In this document: positions 18,099 to 28,400 of the stretch, in pieces | How positions within the stretch are numbered: the first letter of the stretch is position 1 | How the letters are laid out: every line of letters starts with the position of its first letter | NCBI GenBank assembly: GCA_001515945.1 | Contig: LOER01000026.1 | Location: 124,001 to 188,000 of the forward strand | Reading direction: 5' to 3' | DNA length: 64,000 nt | DNA from: Desulfitibacter sp. BRH_c19 | Lineage (GTDB): Bacteria > Bacillota > DSM-16504 > Desulfitibacterales > Desulfitibacteraceae | Program-made: the position numbers and the translations under genes | Notes under the pieces: model-generated | What the model saw: the letters and a program-made list of their open reading frames with translations, nothing else | Database searches by the model: none | Told to the model about the DNA's origin: nothing

Positions 18099-19571
18099 AT
18101 GAAAAGAAACTTGCATGCAGGCAGAAATTCATTTATTGGTTGTGGTATTAACCTCTTTAGTGATGAGGATTTAGAGATGATTCATGATGCCACACTAGAA
18201 GTACTCGAAGTTGCCGGATTATATGTTCAGAGCAATGATGCTATGGATATCTATGAAGGTGGAGGGTGTATTGTCGATAGGAAAGAACAAATTGTTAAAA
18301 TCCCCGCTCATATCGTGGAGGAAGCAATAGTTTCAGCTCCTAAAAAGGTGCTTCTAGCCGGAAGGGATCCTAAACATGATATTGTGATGGAAAGCGGCAG
18401 AGTTAATTTTTGTCCATTTGGAGAAGGAATTATGGTGATTGATCCTTATACTGGAGAGTATCGAAAATCTACCAAAGCAGACAAAGGAAATGTTGCGAGA
18501 CTAGTTGATGCCCTGGACCAATATGATATGTTGGAGAATACTGTTGCTCCCCGGGATGTGCATCCAGAAATGGAAAGCTTGCATAATTATGAAGTGACAA
18601 TTTCAAATACCACAAAACATGTTCCGCAGCCTTGTCATGATAAGCGTTCTGCTCAACTGCTGATAGAAATGGCTGCAGCGGTAGCAGGTGGGAAAGAAAA
18701 ACTTAAGGACAGGCCTATTGTTTCTGGCTGTACTTGTCCACAAAGCCCATTAACAATTTCGGAAGGGTGCGCTGACCCAATTATTGAATATGCAAAAGCC
18801 AATTTACCACAGAATATTTTATCTATGGCTTTAGCAGGTGCTACTTCCCCGGTGACTTTGGCGGGTACATTAGTAACTCATAATGCTGAGGTGCTAGGTG
18901 GGATTGTTTTGGCCCAGTTGACGAGGAAAGGGGCACCTGTAATGTACGGTAGCTCTACCTCAATGATTGATTTAAAACTAAGCACAGCCTCGGTAGGTTG
19001 CCCGGAACTTGGACTGATAAGTGCAGCCGTGGCTAAGTTGGCTCGATTTTACTTGCTACCCAGCTATGTAGCTGGTACATAGGGCGATAGCAAACTCTCC
19101 GACGCACAATCAGGCCACGAAAAAACTTTAACAACCCTTTTACCAGCATTGGCAGGTGCCAATATGATTTACGGTGGGGGCATGTTGGAGATGGGTCTTA
19201 CCATGAGTTTCGGTCAATTAGTAATGGATAATGAGTTTATTGCAATGACGAGAAAGGTATTGGAAGGAATTCCAGTCAATGATGAGACTTTGGCAGTGGA
19301 TGTGATCAAAAGTGTAGGTGCACGAGGACACTTCCTGGCCGAGGAGCATACTATAAAACACATGAGGAAATTATCGCAAACTAAGATCATGGACCGCAGG
19401 ATGCGCCAGTTTTGGACAGAGAAAGGTTCTAAAGATTTGGCAACCACCTGTGATGAAAGGGCAAGGGAAATACTAGAGACGCATAAACCAGATCCATTGC
19501 CGGATCATGTCCATAAGAAACTTCTCTCTATTATTAAAGAAAGAGAAGAGGAGTTGGGAATTAATGGGTAA
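18099..19571 (+). CDS. mttB: Trimethylamine methyltransferase with in-frame UAG (pyrrolysine)
   Basis: 490 residues if the TAG at codon 328 (19080-19082) is read as pyrrolysine. The frame and the MttB similarity continue after it (GDSKLSDAQSGHEKTL, ANMIYGGGMLEMGLTMSFGQ) to TAA at 19571. In archaeal MttB the pyrrolysine is at about 334, so the position fits. The enzyme transfers a methyl group from trimethylamine to the corrinoid MttC. The ATG overlaps the back-up TGA of mtbB and follows AAAGGGTGAGG. Last gene of the operon, followed by a hairpin at 19636-19670. MttC, MtbA and pyl genes must be elsewhere. Confidence 0.94.
19080..19082 (+). other. In-frame UAG decoded as pyrrolysine in mttB
   Basis: Codon 328 of mttB. 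Aligned with the non-pyrrolysine paralogue at 15193-16641, the shared SD dipeptide six residues later fixes the position, where the paralogue has Ala. Confidence 0.93.
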
Positions 19572-19635
19572 AGAAAGCAGGATATACTAAGCTATTATTC
19601 TGCATAGTATAGTAGCAATAACATAAACAAGGAAA

Positions 19636-19670
19636 GCTGAAGGCAGCAACATTAGGTTGCTGCCTTCAGC
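19636..19670 (+). terminator. Strong hairpin after mttB
   Basis: Perfect 15-bp stem (GCTGAAGGCAGCAAC and its complement) with loop ATTAG, 65 bases after the mttB stop. It has no long T-run (ATGTTTG follows). Terminator, or a transcript-stabilising 3' structure. Confidence 0.65.
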
Positions 19671-19817
19671 ATGTTTGAGTAAGGTCTGGGTAGTGTTAAT
19701 TAGAATATCTTACTCATTAGCATAATATCGGAAAACAGAAATAATATTATAACAAACCTAATTTGCTTTCCATGTCAAGGTAACCTTATTGTTTGATCAT
19801 CTAGGAGGCTTTTTTAA

Positions 19818-21263
19818 ATGGTGATTCTATATATTAAAAAAAGAATTCTTTATCTGTTATCTATAATATTGCTTATGCTGATTGTATTTCTCACCTATTC
19901 TTTACATAGCTCGAATTTTATTAATACTCTTGCCCAATTAAACTCCGCAGAAAGAATTCACTTTTCCACAATTGTGGTAGATACTCACTGTGACACCTTA
20001 AATAAAATTTTAGATGAAAACGGCTTCCCCCACATAAATCTAGGTGAAAATACTAATTTTGATGTAGATATTCTCAAGCTGTATGAAGGAGGAATCAATA
20101 TTCAATTTTTTGCTGTATGGGCACCAGAACGCTATTACCCCGGACAAGTCTTCCAGCAGACTTTAGCCTTACTAAATGGACTCCATTATACTATAGAAAG
20201 GAATCCATATGCAATTGGGTTAGCTTCATCAATTAATGATATCGATAGGTTAGTTCAAGGAGGAAGAATTGTAGCTATAGCAGCAATTGAGGGTGCAGAT
20301 TCTTTAAAAGAACCTGATGGTTCCATATTATTACAACAATACTATGATCTTGGGGTGAGGGTGATAGCTCCAACCTGGAATGATTCAAACCAGCTAGCAG
20401 AAGGATGCAGAGGAACATATTATGACAATACTCTCTCACCAAAGGGACTTTCCGATTTTGGCAAGCAAATTATTAAAGAGGCAAACCAATTGGGGTTAAT
20501 AATAGATGTTAGCCATTTGTCACAGGCAAGCTTTTGGGATGTTATGGACTTAATTGAAGAACCAGTTATAGCTAGCCATTCTGGAGTATATAGTCTTAAA
20601 AAACATGCTCGAAATCTCACGGATGAACAAATTATAGCAATAGCTGAAAAAGGCGGAGTGGTTCAAATACTATATCATAAACATTTATTAGCTGATCCTG
20701 GTACTCACGTAACGGTAAAAACAGTAGTTGACCACTTTGATTATGTAATCAATCTAGTTGGAATAGACCATGTAGGTCTTGGTTCAGATTTTGATGGAAG
20801 GGGCTGCAAAATGCCTGAGGACCTAACAAATACTTCAATGGTAGTTAATATTACTCAGGAGATGCTACGACGCGGTTATTCAAAGACAGGAATAGAAAAA
20901 ATCCTTGGTAAAAATACTTTAAGATTGTTAAGTGAGGTCTGGAAGGAATCTGCTCCTACTCATTTTGGAGATAATAACTTAATTCCTATTATTCCTTCCC
21001 ATACGGGAGAAATAATTCAGAATCCTTACCCTACCTTATCCGCAAGAATAAGTGATAATAAAGACATTGAAATTAATGACTACAATTGGCAGGTTATATT
21101 AGATGGCATGCTTTATCCACATCAATTCCAAGAATCAACAGGCACAATATCTATTTTATTAAAAGAACAACTACAAGAGGGATTTCATGTAATAACTTTT
21201 GCTGCAACAAACCACTCAGACAAAACAATTCGCCAAACAATGATTTTTTATACGGAATACTAA
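19818..21263 (+). CDS. Membrane-anchored dipeptidase (peptidase family M19) with C-terminal beta domain
   Basis: 481 residues. An N-terminal membrane segment (ILYLLSIILLMLIVFLTYSL) is followed by the renal-dipeptidase-type amidohydrolase fold with zinc-site motifs VVDTHCDT (HxD), AAIEGADSL (bridging Glu), DVSHLS and ASHSGVYSL (His ligands) and GLGSDFDG. M19 enzymes cleave dipeptides, often with D- or dehydro-residues. The N-terminal anchor puts this one outside the membrane. Residues about 385-481 form an extra beta-rich domain without a family name that I recognise. AGGAGG precedes ATG 19818. Apparently monocistronic. Confidence 0.85.
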   Translation: MVILYIKKRILYLLSIILLMLIVFLTYSLHSSNFINTLAQLNSAERIHFSTIVVDTHCDTLNKILDENGFPHINLGENTNFDVDILKLYEGGINIQFFAVWAPERYYPGQVFQQTLALLNGLHYTIERNPYAIGLASSINDIDRLVQGGRIVAIAAIEGADSLKEPDGSILLQQYYDLGVRVIAPTWNDSNQLAEGCRGTYYDNTLSPKGLSDFGKQIIKEANQLGLIIDVSHLSQASFWDVMDLIEEPVIASHSGVYSLKKHARNLTDEQIIAIAEKGGVVQILYHKHLLADPGTHVTVKTVVDHFDYVINLVGIDHVGLGSDFDGRGCKMPEDLTNTSMVVNITQEMLRRGYSKTGIEKILGKNTLRLLSEVWKESAPTHFGDNNLIPIIPSHTGEIIQNPYPTLSARISDNKDIEINDYNWQVILDGMLYPHQFQESTGTISILLKEQLQEGFHVITFAATNHSDKTIRQTMIFYTEY

Positions 21264-21293
21264 ATCTGATGCACTTTTAACCAGAAAGGAAAA

Positions 21294-21441
21294 AGACCCT
21301 TATTAACACCTCTAGGATTAGCATATTTGGCAGGAGTTTTACTAAAAAATGACCATCAAGTCAAAATTTTTCAAAGAGAAGTTGACTTCATTAAAAATGA
21401 GTTTAAATTAGACCGAGTCAATAAAAAAATGCTAAAAATGC
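21294..21441 (+). pseudogene. Remnant of a B12-binding radical-SAM protein N-terminus
   Basis: One frame reads PLLTPLGLAYLAGVLLKNDH, then QVKIFQREVDF and a short charged tail. PLGLAYLAGVL followed by a basic/hydrophobic strand is the usual start of cobalamin-binding radical-SAM proteins. It has no start codon with a ribosome site upstream, and the similarity ends within about 45 residues at the 3' end of the opposite-strand gene. Probably a decayed or truncated gene. Confidence 0.35.
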
Positions 21442-21456
21442 AAGAAACTTCGCCAT

Positions 21457-22995
21457 TTAATAGATATGGACTTTTTCTACCATTGCTTCAAGCTCAGCAA
21501 TGGTTTGTTTTTTATGTCTTTTATCTTTTGGTGACTTGTTTATCATAAGGTTCATATAATCCCAAAAGGCCGCAGTCATATTGTTCTCATTAATAGCAAA
21601 TATGACAGATGGTATTGAAGACTTTCCAACAAGCACTCCAATATCCTCTTTTACATAAAGCATACAACCCGGCAAATGGTTTGTATTTGCCAGATGCACG
21701 TTATAGTTTTCAGAAGCCTGAAGAAGTCTAATAATATTTTGAAAATGTCTGCTAATTTCCATTGTTGTATAAAATAGTGGAGTGTCACCAAGCATATCGG
21801 AAAAGTTAATCATTACTTTTCCTTCTTTGATATTTTCCAGGTCAGGGATGGTAATTATTTCAGTAAAGCTATGTTTTTGTAAACTATCTTCGAAGTCTTT
21901 TATTCGCCTTCTATGGTATGCCAGTAATTTGTCTTTTGTATCACTTTCTATTCGTGAATGAATACTTTCTGCCACATCAAGGGGTATGGTTATACTTGAA
22001 AGAGCATCTGTCTTAATAATTCTATTTGCTCCTTCATCCTCAAACTCTGAAAGAACGGTTAAATATTCACCTTTGCTAAAAGGTGTGAATATCTGCATAA
22101 GTGGCCTACATAGGCCAAGAAAGTCGTTGTATTCATCTGTAAGTGCCATAATGGCACGTTTATCTGTAATTAGAAAATTAGCAGTATTTTTTGTACCATT
22201 TCCTATAGAGGTTGAAACCACAGCAGCGGTATCTGGAGCTACAAACAACGTACGTCTAAATACCCCATCACGAGTTTTTGGATAATAATACGGCTCAATA
22301 GTACCGGTCATATAGATTGGTACCCACTGTTTAATAGCAGAGAACATTTCGTCTAGACTACGATTTACGGTATGAATTATTTTTATTTTATTTCCCCTCA
22401 TTATTATGTGGGACAAAAGTGATGCCCATTTTACAGTAAATTCACGGTTGCCGGTTAACCATTCCATGTCCTCATCGCTGTGTAAAAGCAGAGTTTGCGG
22501 GCTTTTGTTTTTTAATACAAGGGATAAAAATTGGATAACTGCATTTTGCTTACCTTCAATACCATACAATACCTCTTCTTTGTATGCATTATTTTCGGAT
22601 ATATTTGAAACATCTATGGCTGCAGCCTGTGGTGCTTTTTTAAAACTAAAGTTTTTAAAACCTTCAAGAAAATTCTCAATAGGTTTTGAATTATCTGCCT
22701 CCTCTTCAGAAAACCATTTATATAGAAGATTCGCTATGGTTTCACTATATTCAGGCATAAGTCTTGAGGTGTTTTTTATTGTTTCAAACAGTATTGTCTT
22801 TTGATATTCTGCACTACAGTTTTTAGCAAAATATTCGGCCATTTTCTTTATGTAATTCTCATTTTTTGCAGGAGTGCGTATGCCGCGGCGTAATCGACTG
22901 ACAAATGATGGATCAAGTGAAACATTTCTGGCAAGAACGCTGTTTGCGGTATTAGTAATATTCATTAGGAAATTAAGCTTTTCATTAAATTTCAT
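21457..22995 (-). CDS. Large regulator-like protein with N-terminal helix-turn-helix-like region, function unknown
   Basis: 512 residues from ATG 22995, which has AAGGGG 8-10 bases upstream; the GTG three codons earlier overlaps that site. Residues about 5-60 (NEKLNFLMNITNTANSVLAR, SLDPSFVSRLRRGIRTP) look like an XRE-type DNA-binding domain. The rest, about 450 residues, is mixed alpha/beta without a recognised catalytic motif and without membrane segments. It lies opposite to its neighbours and next to a membrane LuxR gene. I do not recognise the family beyond similar orphan regulators in Clostridia. Confidence 0.55.
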   Translation of the reverse strand: MKFNEKLNFLMNITNTANSVLARNVSLDPSFVSRLRRGIRTPAKNENYIKKMAEYFAKNCSAEYQKTILFETIKNTSRLMPEYSETIANLLYKWFSEEEADNSKPIENFLEGFKNFSFKKAPQAAAIDVSNISENNAYKEEVLYGIEGKQNAVIQFLSLVLKNKSPQTLLLHSDEDMEWLTGNREFTVKWASLLSHIIMRGNKIKIIHTVNRSLDEMFSAIKQWVPIYMTGTIEPYYYPKTRDGVFRRTLFVAPDTAAVVSTSIGNGTKNTANFLITDKRAIMALTDEYNDFLGLCRPLMQIFTPFSKGEYLTVLSEFEDEGANRIIKTDALSSITIPLDVAESIHSRIESDTKDKLLAYHRRRIKDFEDSLQKHSFTEIITIPDLENIKEGKVMINFSDMLGDTPLFYTTMEISRHFQNIIRLLQASENYNVHLANTNHLPGCMLYVKEDIGVLVGKSSIPSVIFAINENNMTAAFWDYMNLMINKSPKDKRHKKQTIAELEAMVEKVHIY

Positions 22996-23148
22996 GCATA
23001 TCACCCCTTATAATCAATGATATCATCTGTTTAATATTCAAGCAATACACTTGGCACAAGTTGTGTCAGGCTTTTGTCATTGCCAAACCGTGTAAAAGTA
23101 TTTTCAAGAAAAATTAAGCTGATAGAATAGGTCTAGAGGTGATTTTTC

Positions 23149-23451
23149 ATGAGTGTGGATATTAGGCTCAAAGCAGGTTTTTTCAAAACTCAGCTTTATA
23201 GCCTTGGTGTTTGCCAGAACCAGTTAATTTTGATTCCAAAAGAAAATACTGAGCTTAATAGGATTATTGTAACAGCTAACGAGCTAATGTCAGTAACGGT
23301 ATTCAAACGAGGTTCGAAAATAGTTGAACTTGAAATTAAGACAAAAGATACAAGTTATATTGGACATACTGCTTCAGAGACAAACCTAGAGGAACTTTTC
23401 TTTACTTTTTCAGGGGAGTTTGGAAATAAACTTACAATTGTTAATATTTGA
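23149..23451 (+). CDS. Hypothetical 100-residue protein
   Basis: Begins at ATG 23149 with AGAGGTGAT upstream. The sequence alternates hydrophobic and polar residues in a beta-rich pattern (NQLILIPKENTELNRIIVTA, VTVFKRGSKIVELEIKTKD) that could be a small PH-like or beta-sandwich fold. No signal peptide or membrane segment. It ends 73 bases before the membrane LuxR regulator and may be co-transcribed with it. Function unknown. Confidence 0.5.
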   Translation: MSVDIRLKAGFFKTQLYSLGVCQNQLILIPKENTELNRIIVTANELMSVTVFKRGSKIVELEIKTKDTSYIGHTASETNLEELFFTFSGEFGNKLTIVNI

Positions 23452-23524
23452 GTTTAAGTACCAAAGCACTATTATTGTTCTTCAGCAGGGTTCCATTGGA
23501 ATGAAAAATGGGGAGGTAGTTTTC

Positions 23525-24928
23525 TTGGATAGAGTTCAAAAGTATATCATTCTGTCCATAGGTCTGTATTTTGGTTGGTTGTTGTCTGTTCCATTTAACG
23601 GACCTATTATATATGCCACCATGGCATTCGTAGAAACTAATATATCAATACCTACAATTTATATATTTTTCCATGCAATAGGACTGTTAGTTCTTGGAAT
23701 AATGGTAAAAATAGCTGAGCATTGGAGAAGCCTAATTATATATGGAGGTGCTTTATCATTAGTACTTGGTTTATTGGTATTCTTTATGCCACCAATAATG
23801 TGGCCATTTATCTATGCAGTCATTGGTTTCTGTTCAGCAATGTTTGTCCTAGGTTGGAGCTATCCTTTTGCCCATGGTATTGATAATAAGTCTAGAATGA
23901 AATACATGGCCTTGGCAATAATCCTTGCCAACATTGTATATGTTTTATTAAGTATTCTACTTACTATTTTAACCCTTCAGCTAGTGTATATTATGGCCTT
24001 ATTATGCATAGTAGTGGCTTTAAGATTTTCCTTGTTATTAACTAGGGTAGAATTTCAAAATATCCAAAACAAAAAAGATGAAATAGAAGAAATTCCAGTA
24101 TTCCCAGGGGCATTTATGTTAATCGTTAGCCTGCTGATTTTTGGACTGTATATTAATGGTGGGTTTATGTATCAGGTAATGTATCCTTCTTTAGAAAGGT
24201 ACGAGAATATTGCAGTTTTTTATAGGAATATACCATACATAGCCGTGCTGGCAGTTATGTGGCGATATGGTAATCATCTTCAAAAACAACTGCCAATTTA
24301 TATGGGAGTATCCTTTATGGGTTTGGCATTCATATCCTTTTTGTTGATGCACAATACTCTTCCAGGGTTTTTCCTGATAGAAACTTTGATACAATCCTCC
24401 TTTGCCTTCTTAGATCTTTTCTTTTTTACAATTCTAGGGGATATTTCGGCAATTAATCGGAAACCTATTAGAACATTTGGTTTTGGTATGACAGCCATGG
24501 TAGGTGCCATTCTGGTAGGAGGTCTTCTAGGTGGGCAGCTTATGATGATTGGGGAAAGGTATTATTTGTTTACTGCCATGTTTGCTCTTTCAGCCATTTT
24601 TTTAACATTTTTGATTATACCGTGGATGTTTAATAAAATCGAAGATTTTTACTACAGCAGCAACCATGAGGAATCCAATAACGAGCTAACAAATATGGAG
24701 ATTGTTCAAAGTATATTTGAGGCTCATTCACTTACAGTAAGAGAAACAGAAATAGTTGAACATTTACTTCAGGGTTTGACAAATAAGCAAATTGCAGCGG
24801 AGTTATACGTGAGTGAAAATACCCTCAAAACCCATATCAAAAACATCTATTATAAATTGCAAATTAAAAGCAGGCGAGAGCTTATGCATAGAGTCCTTGA
24901 AAACAAAGAAAATCACTCCTTGGGATAA
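23525..24928 (+). CDS. Membrane-embedded LuxR-type transcriptional regulator
   Basis: 467 residues from TTG 23525, with GGGGAGG at 23510-23516; the earlier start at 23420 overlaps the preceding gene and lacks a ribosome site. About twelve hydrophobic segments run from residue 5 to about 375 (an MFS-like topology, e.g. YIILSIGLYFGWLL and MLIVSLLIFGLYING). A cytoplasmic LuxR helix-turn-helix closes the protein (LTVRETEIVEHLLQGLTNKQ, NTLKTHIKNIYYKL). Such one-component membrane regulators are known in anaerobes but poorly studied. The ligand is unknown. It sits 0.5 kb upstream of the giant SLH protein gene. A terminator follows. Confidence 0.8.
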   Translation: MDRVQKYIILSIGLYFGWLLSVPFNGPIIYATMAFVETNISIPTIYIFFHAIGLLVLGIMVKIAEHWRSLIIYGGALSLVLGLLVFFMPPIMWPFIYAVIGFCSAMFVLGWSYPFAHGIDNKSRMKYMALAIILANIVYVLLSILLTILTLQLVYIMALLCIVVALRFSLLLTRVEFQNIQNKKDEIEEIPVFPGAFMLIVSLLIFGLYINGGFMYQVMYPSLERYENIAVFYRNIPYIAVLAVMWRYGNHLQKQLPIYMGVSFMGLAFISFLLMHNTLPGFFLIETLIQSSFAFLDLFFFTILGDISAINRKPIRTFGFGMTAMVGAILVGGLLGGQLMMIGERYYLFTAMFALSAIFLTFLIIPWMFNKIEDFYYSSNHEESNNELTNMEIVQSIFEAHSLTVRETEIVEHLLQGLTNKQIAAELYVSENTLKTHIKNIYYKLQIKSRRELMHRVLENKENHSLG

Positions 24929-24930
24929 TA

Positions 24931-24956
24931 AATCACCCTTAGGGGTGATTGTTTTT
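24931..24956 (+). terminator. Rho-independent terminator after the membrane LuxR gene
   Basis: AATCACCC / TTAG / GGGTGATT followed by GTTTTT, three bases after the stop codon. Confidence 0.85.
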
Positions 24957-25029
24957 ATAGCCAATAAGTGTAAGCATCTAGTTTAATAGAACATCAAAAG
25001 TGGGTGGGTAAAAAAGGAGAGATGAATAT

Positions 25030-25119
25030 ATGGATGAACAAAGTCGAAAAATAGTCATCTATTCTGTTGTCATAATAACAATAACTATTCTAACGGTGTA
25101 TTTGCTCAGTAGTTTTTAA
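25030..25119 (+). CDS. 29-residue single-pass membrane mini-protein
   Basis: AAGGAGAG at about 25014-25021 precedes ATG 25030. The peptide begins MDEQSRKIVIYS and continues as an uninterrupted hydrophobic helix (VVIITITILTVYLL) ending SSF, then TAA. The pattern of a short charged N-terminus plus one membrane helix with a good ribosome site is typical of real small membrane proteins. It is followed 22 bases later by another small gene. Confidence 0.45.
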   Translation: MDEQSRKIVIYSVVIITITILTVYLLSSF

Positions 25120-25141
25120 GAAAAAGGGGGCAGGGGAATTA

Positions 25142-25333
25142 ATGAGCTCGGACCAATCAGCATCATTTTTGATTAGAGTATGGAGGAATAAGGAAAACCA
25201 ATGTGTAGGGCATATTGAAATTATTTTAACAGGACAAAAACTTCATTTTGAAGGATTAGAAAACCTGCAAGTTACCCTAGAAAATTTATTGGAGGAGAAA
25301 TCACAAGAAATTAAAAAAAGTAACACATTTTAG
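25142..25333 (+). CDS. Conserved hypothetical 63-residue protein
   Basis: ATG 25142 has AAGGGGGCAGGGG upstream. The sequence FLIRVWRNKENQCVGHIEII, then a GLENLQVTLENLLEE helix, is like small proteins with an FxVRVW start and an LxxLLxFL end found next to regulators in anaerobic Firmicutes and Chloroflexi. No enzyme motif. Ends in TAG inside the left arm of a terminator hairpin. Confidence 0.5.
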   Translation: MSSDQSASFLIRVWRNKENQCVGHIEIILTGQKLHFEGLENLQVTLENLLEEKSQEIKKSNTF

Positions 25334-25362
25334 AATATCACCCATATGGGTGATATTCTTTT
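25333..25362 (+). terminator. Rho-independent terminator
   Basis: Perfect 11-bp stem GAATATCACCC / ATAT / GGGTGATATTC followed by TTTT. Its left arm begins at the last base of the preceding TAG stop. Confidence 0.88.
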
Positions 25363-25452
25363 ACAGGGTATCGGAGCTAAAATAAGTCTAGTAATTCACT
25401 ATATTTTTCTATCGATGTTCTATAACAAAACATAGAAAGAGGAGGAACTAAA

Positions 25453-28400
25453 TTGTCATTATTAATTAGAAGGCTAGTGTGGATGGTAGTGTTTGTGCTG
25501 ACAATAGGTTTAATGCCCGGTACTGTATTAGGATTTGCTGGTGGTGATGGATCATCTGATAATCCCTGGAAGATTACCACAGCGGAGCATTTAGCAACTG
25601 TTAGGGAGGCAGTATATCTAAATGATCACTTTATGCTTATGAATGACATAGATCTTGCTGATTATCTATCAGCAACGGGTGATGGATACAATAGTGGTGC
25701 TGGATGGGAGCCCATTGGTTCTTATGCTTTACCACTATCCCAATACAGCTTTACTGGGAGCTTTGATAGCGGAGGGCATACCATTAGCAACCTCTACATA
25801 AATCGACCGTCAGCGGATTACATTGGTTTGTTTGGCTATACTGGATATTTTGATGGAGACGGTTACCCTAATAAAGCTACCATTAAAAACGTAAAACTTG
25901 AAGGTGTGAATATTACAGGTAAAAGAATAGTGGGTGGTCTAGTTGGATATGCTTCATCTACATCTATTACTGATGTAGTGATTGAAGGTAATGTTACAGG
26001 TAATGGTGATTTTGTTGGGGGTCTTAGTGGATCTTCTTCCTATGCTTACGTCTCTGATGCTTATGTTGAGGGAAACGTGAATGGGGCACAGTACGTTGGC
26101 GGTTTAACAGGCAATGCTCATAGTGGGGATGTGGAAAATTCATATGCTTTGTGTAACGTTATTGGCACCAATTATGTTGGCGGTTTGGTTGGTGCGGCTG
26201 CCAACTCTTGCGGTATTCATTATTCTTACAGCGGAGGAAGTGTTACTGGTAACGAGCGCGTGGGAGGTCTTGTAGGAGATGTAAGTTTTGGAGTAAGCAA
26301 CTCATATTCCATGAGTACTGTAGATGGAGATGACATGGTAGGGGGCCTTGTGGGGTTTAGTAGTGCATCTTCGATTAATAGATCTTATTCTGTGGGTAAG
26401 GTCACCGGTTTTCCAAGTTCTACTACTGTGGGAGGCCTTATTGGATCCTACTGGGGTACCAATTATACTTATTCCTCCTATTGGGATACTGCAACATCTG
26501 AGCAGGCTTTAAGTTCCGGCGGTACTGGTAAACCTACTGCAGACTTGCAGATTATATCTACCTTTGAGAACTGGGACTTTGATGATATTTGGGGCATAAA
26601 TCCTGGAGAGAATGATGGCTACCCATTTTTAAGATGGCAGGGGTATGAACATATAGAACCAGGAGAATTTGCAGGTGGTTCAGGAACAGCAGCATCTCCC
26701 TATCAAATTTCTACAGCAGTACACTTAGATAATGTCAGAAACTATCTTGGCAGCGAACACGCAGATAAACATTTTATATTAATTAGCCATATAGACCTGG
26801 ACTCAGCACCCTGGAATACAGGTGAGGGCTGGGACCCCATAGGCACATATGAAGAACAATTTGTTGGCAGCTTTGACGGGGATAATAAGATGATTACTGG
26901 TTTAACAATAAATAAAACAGATACAAATTATATGGGTTTGTTCGGGTACCTTGGAGATAATTCGGAGGTTAAAGATTTAAACCTAGAAGATGTTGATGTG
27001 AATGGTAGAGGAAGTGTTGGTGCATTAGCTGGGCGAAATGATGGAGATATAATTAATGTCAATGTTTCAGGAACGGTCACGGGCACAAGTAATAGTGTAG
27101 GCGGTCTGGTAGGAACAAATAGTGGTGAAATAACAGACAGCTATACCACATGCAATGTAACTATGTCTGCAAATTATCTATATATAGGTGGTCTTGCGGG
27201 TACTAATTATGGGGACATTTCCAATAGTTATTCAACTGGAAATGTAAGTGGGTATTGGTATGCTGGAGGTTTAGTTGGAACTAATGGGGGAACAATTGAG
27301 AACAGTTATGCCACAGGAACTGTAAGTGGTACGAGATATGTAGGAGGCCTGGTGGGTGAAACTGGTGGAACTGTGGAGGATTGCTACAGTATTGGTTCAG
27401 TTACAGCCACTAATGATACTGCCGGAGGATTGACTGCTTATAATACGGGAACTATTTTAAAAAGTTTTGCAGGAGGTAATGTACAAGGGCGTAGCGAAGT
27501 TGGCGGTTTAGTTGGAGTTAACTATCTTGGTTCCATCTCAAATAGTTATGCTACGGGTAGTGTCACAGGAGAATCTAACTCTGTAGGCGGCTTGGTAGGG
27601 ATAGTTTCATCCGGCTCAATTTCAAATAGCTACTCCATAGGATATGTAGATGGAGGCAGTCAAGTGGGCGGTTTGACCGGGGCTAATCATGGCACTATTA
27701 TAGAGAGTTACTATAACTCTGATACATCAGGACATACAGATACCGGCAGGGGAGAGCCAAAAACAACTGGTCAACTCAAAGACAAATCTACCTATATAGA
27801 TTGGGAATTTCCTGCCATATGGACTCTCAACAGTATAGACAATGGTGGATATCCTGCATTAGAGTGGCAGGGATACTCCCACGCAAATCCGGGAATTATC
27901 CAATTTGAAGCAGGATACTACAGCACTTACGAAGGGTATAATGGCTGGATTCGCGTTGAACGTATTGAAGGAACAGATGGAATTGTAACTGTTTCATATA
28001 CAACAGTTGATGATACTGCAAAGGCAGGAACACACTATATGGCATATAGCGGTACCCTAACCTGGGCTGATGGAGATGGTGACAGCAAGCCTGTACAATG
28101 CACAACAATAAACGATAGTATTTACAATGGCAGCTTATATTACAGCTATGAATTATCAAATCCCACAGGTGGGGCTGTTTTTGGAGACCAGAACCCATTA
28201 ACGGTTCAGATTAGTGATAATGACAACCCACCAACACCTACCGGACTTACAGCTACTGCAGGTAATGGTCAGGTTACTCTAAATTGGGATATGGTTAATA
28301 GTGCAAGGTATATTGTTTACTATTCAACTACATCTGGAGATTTTACAGATGAGAATAGTCATACTATTTATGATGAAGATGTAACAACATATACTAAAAC

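Noticed and set aside
19149-19571. Open frame after the mttB UAG as a separate gene
   Set aside because: The MttB similarity and frame run without a break from 18099 through the UAG to 19571; the internal ATG is a normal methionine codon.
16681-19571. mtbB and mttB as pseudogenes broken by nonsense mutations
   Set aside because: Both stops are TAG and each is exactly at the known pyrrolysine position; the frames are otherwise intact, which chance mutation would not give twice.
25900-27760. DNA-level repeat array or CRISPR-like structure in the giant surface gene
   Set aside because: The repeats are protein-level GLUG motifs with diverged codons; there are no identical direct repeats with unique spacers.
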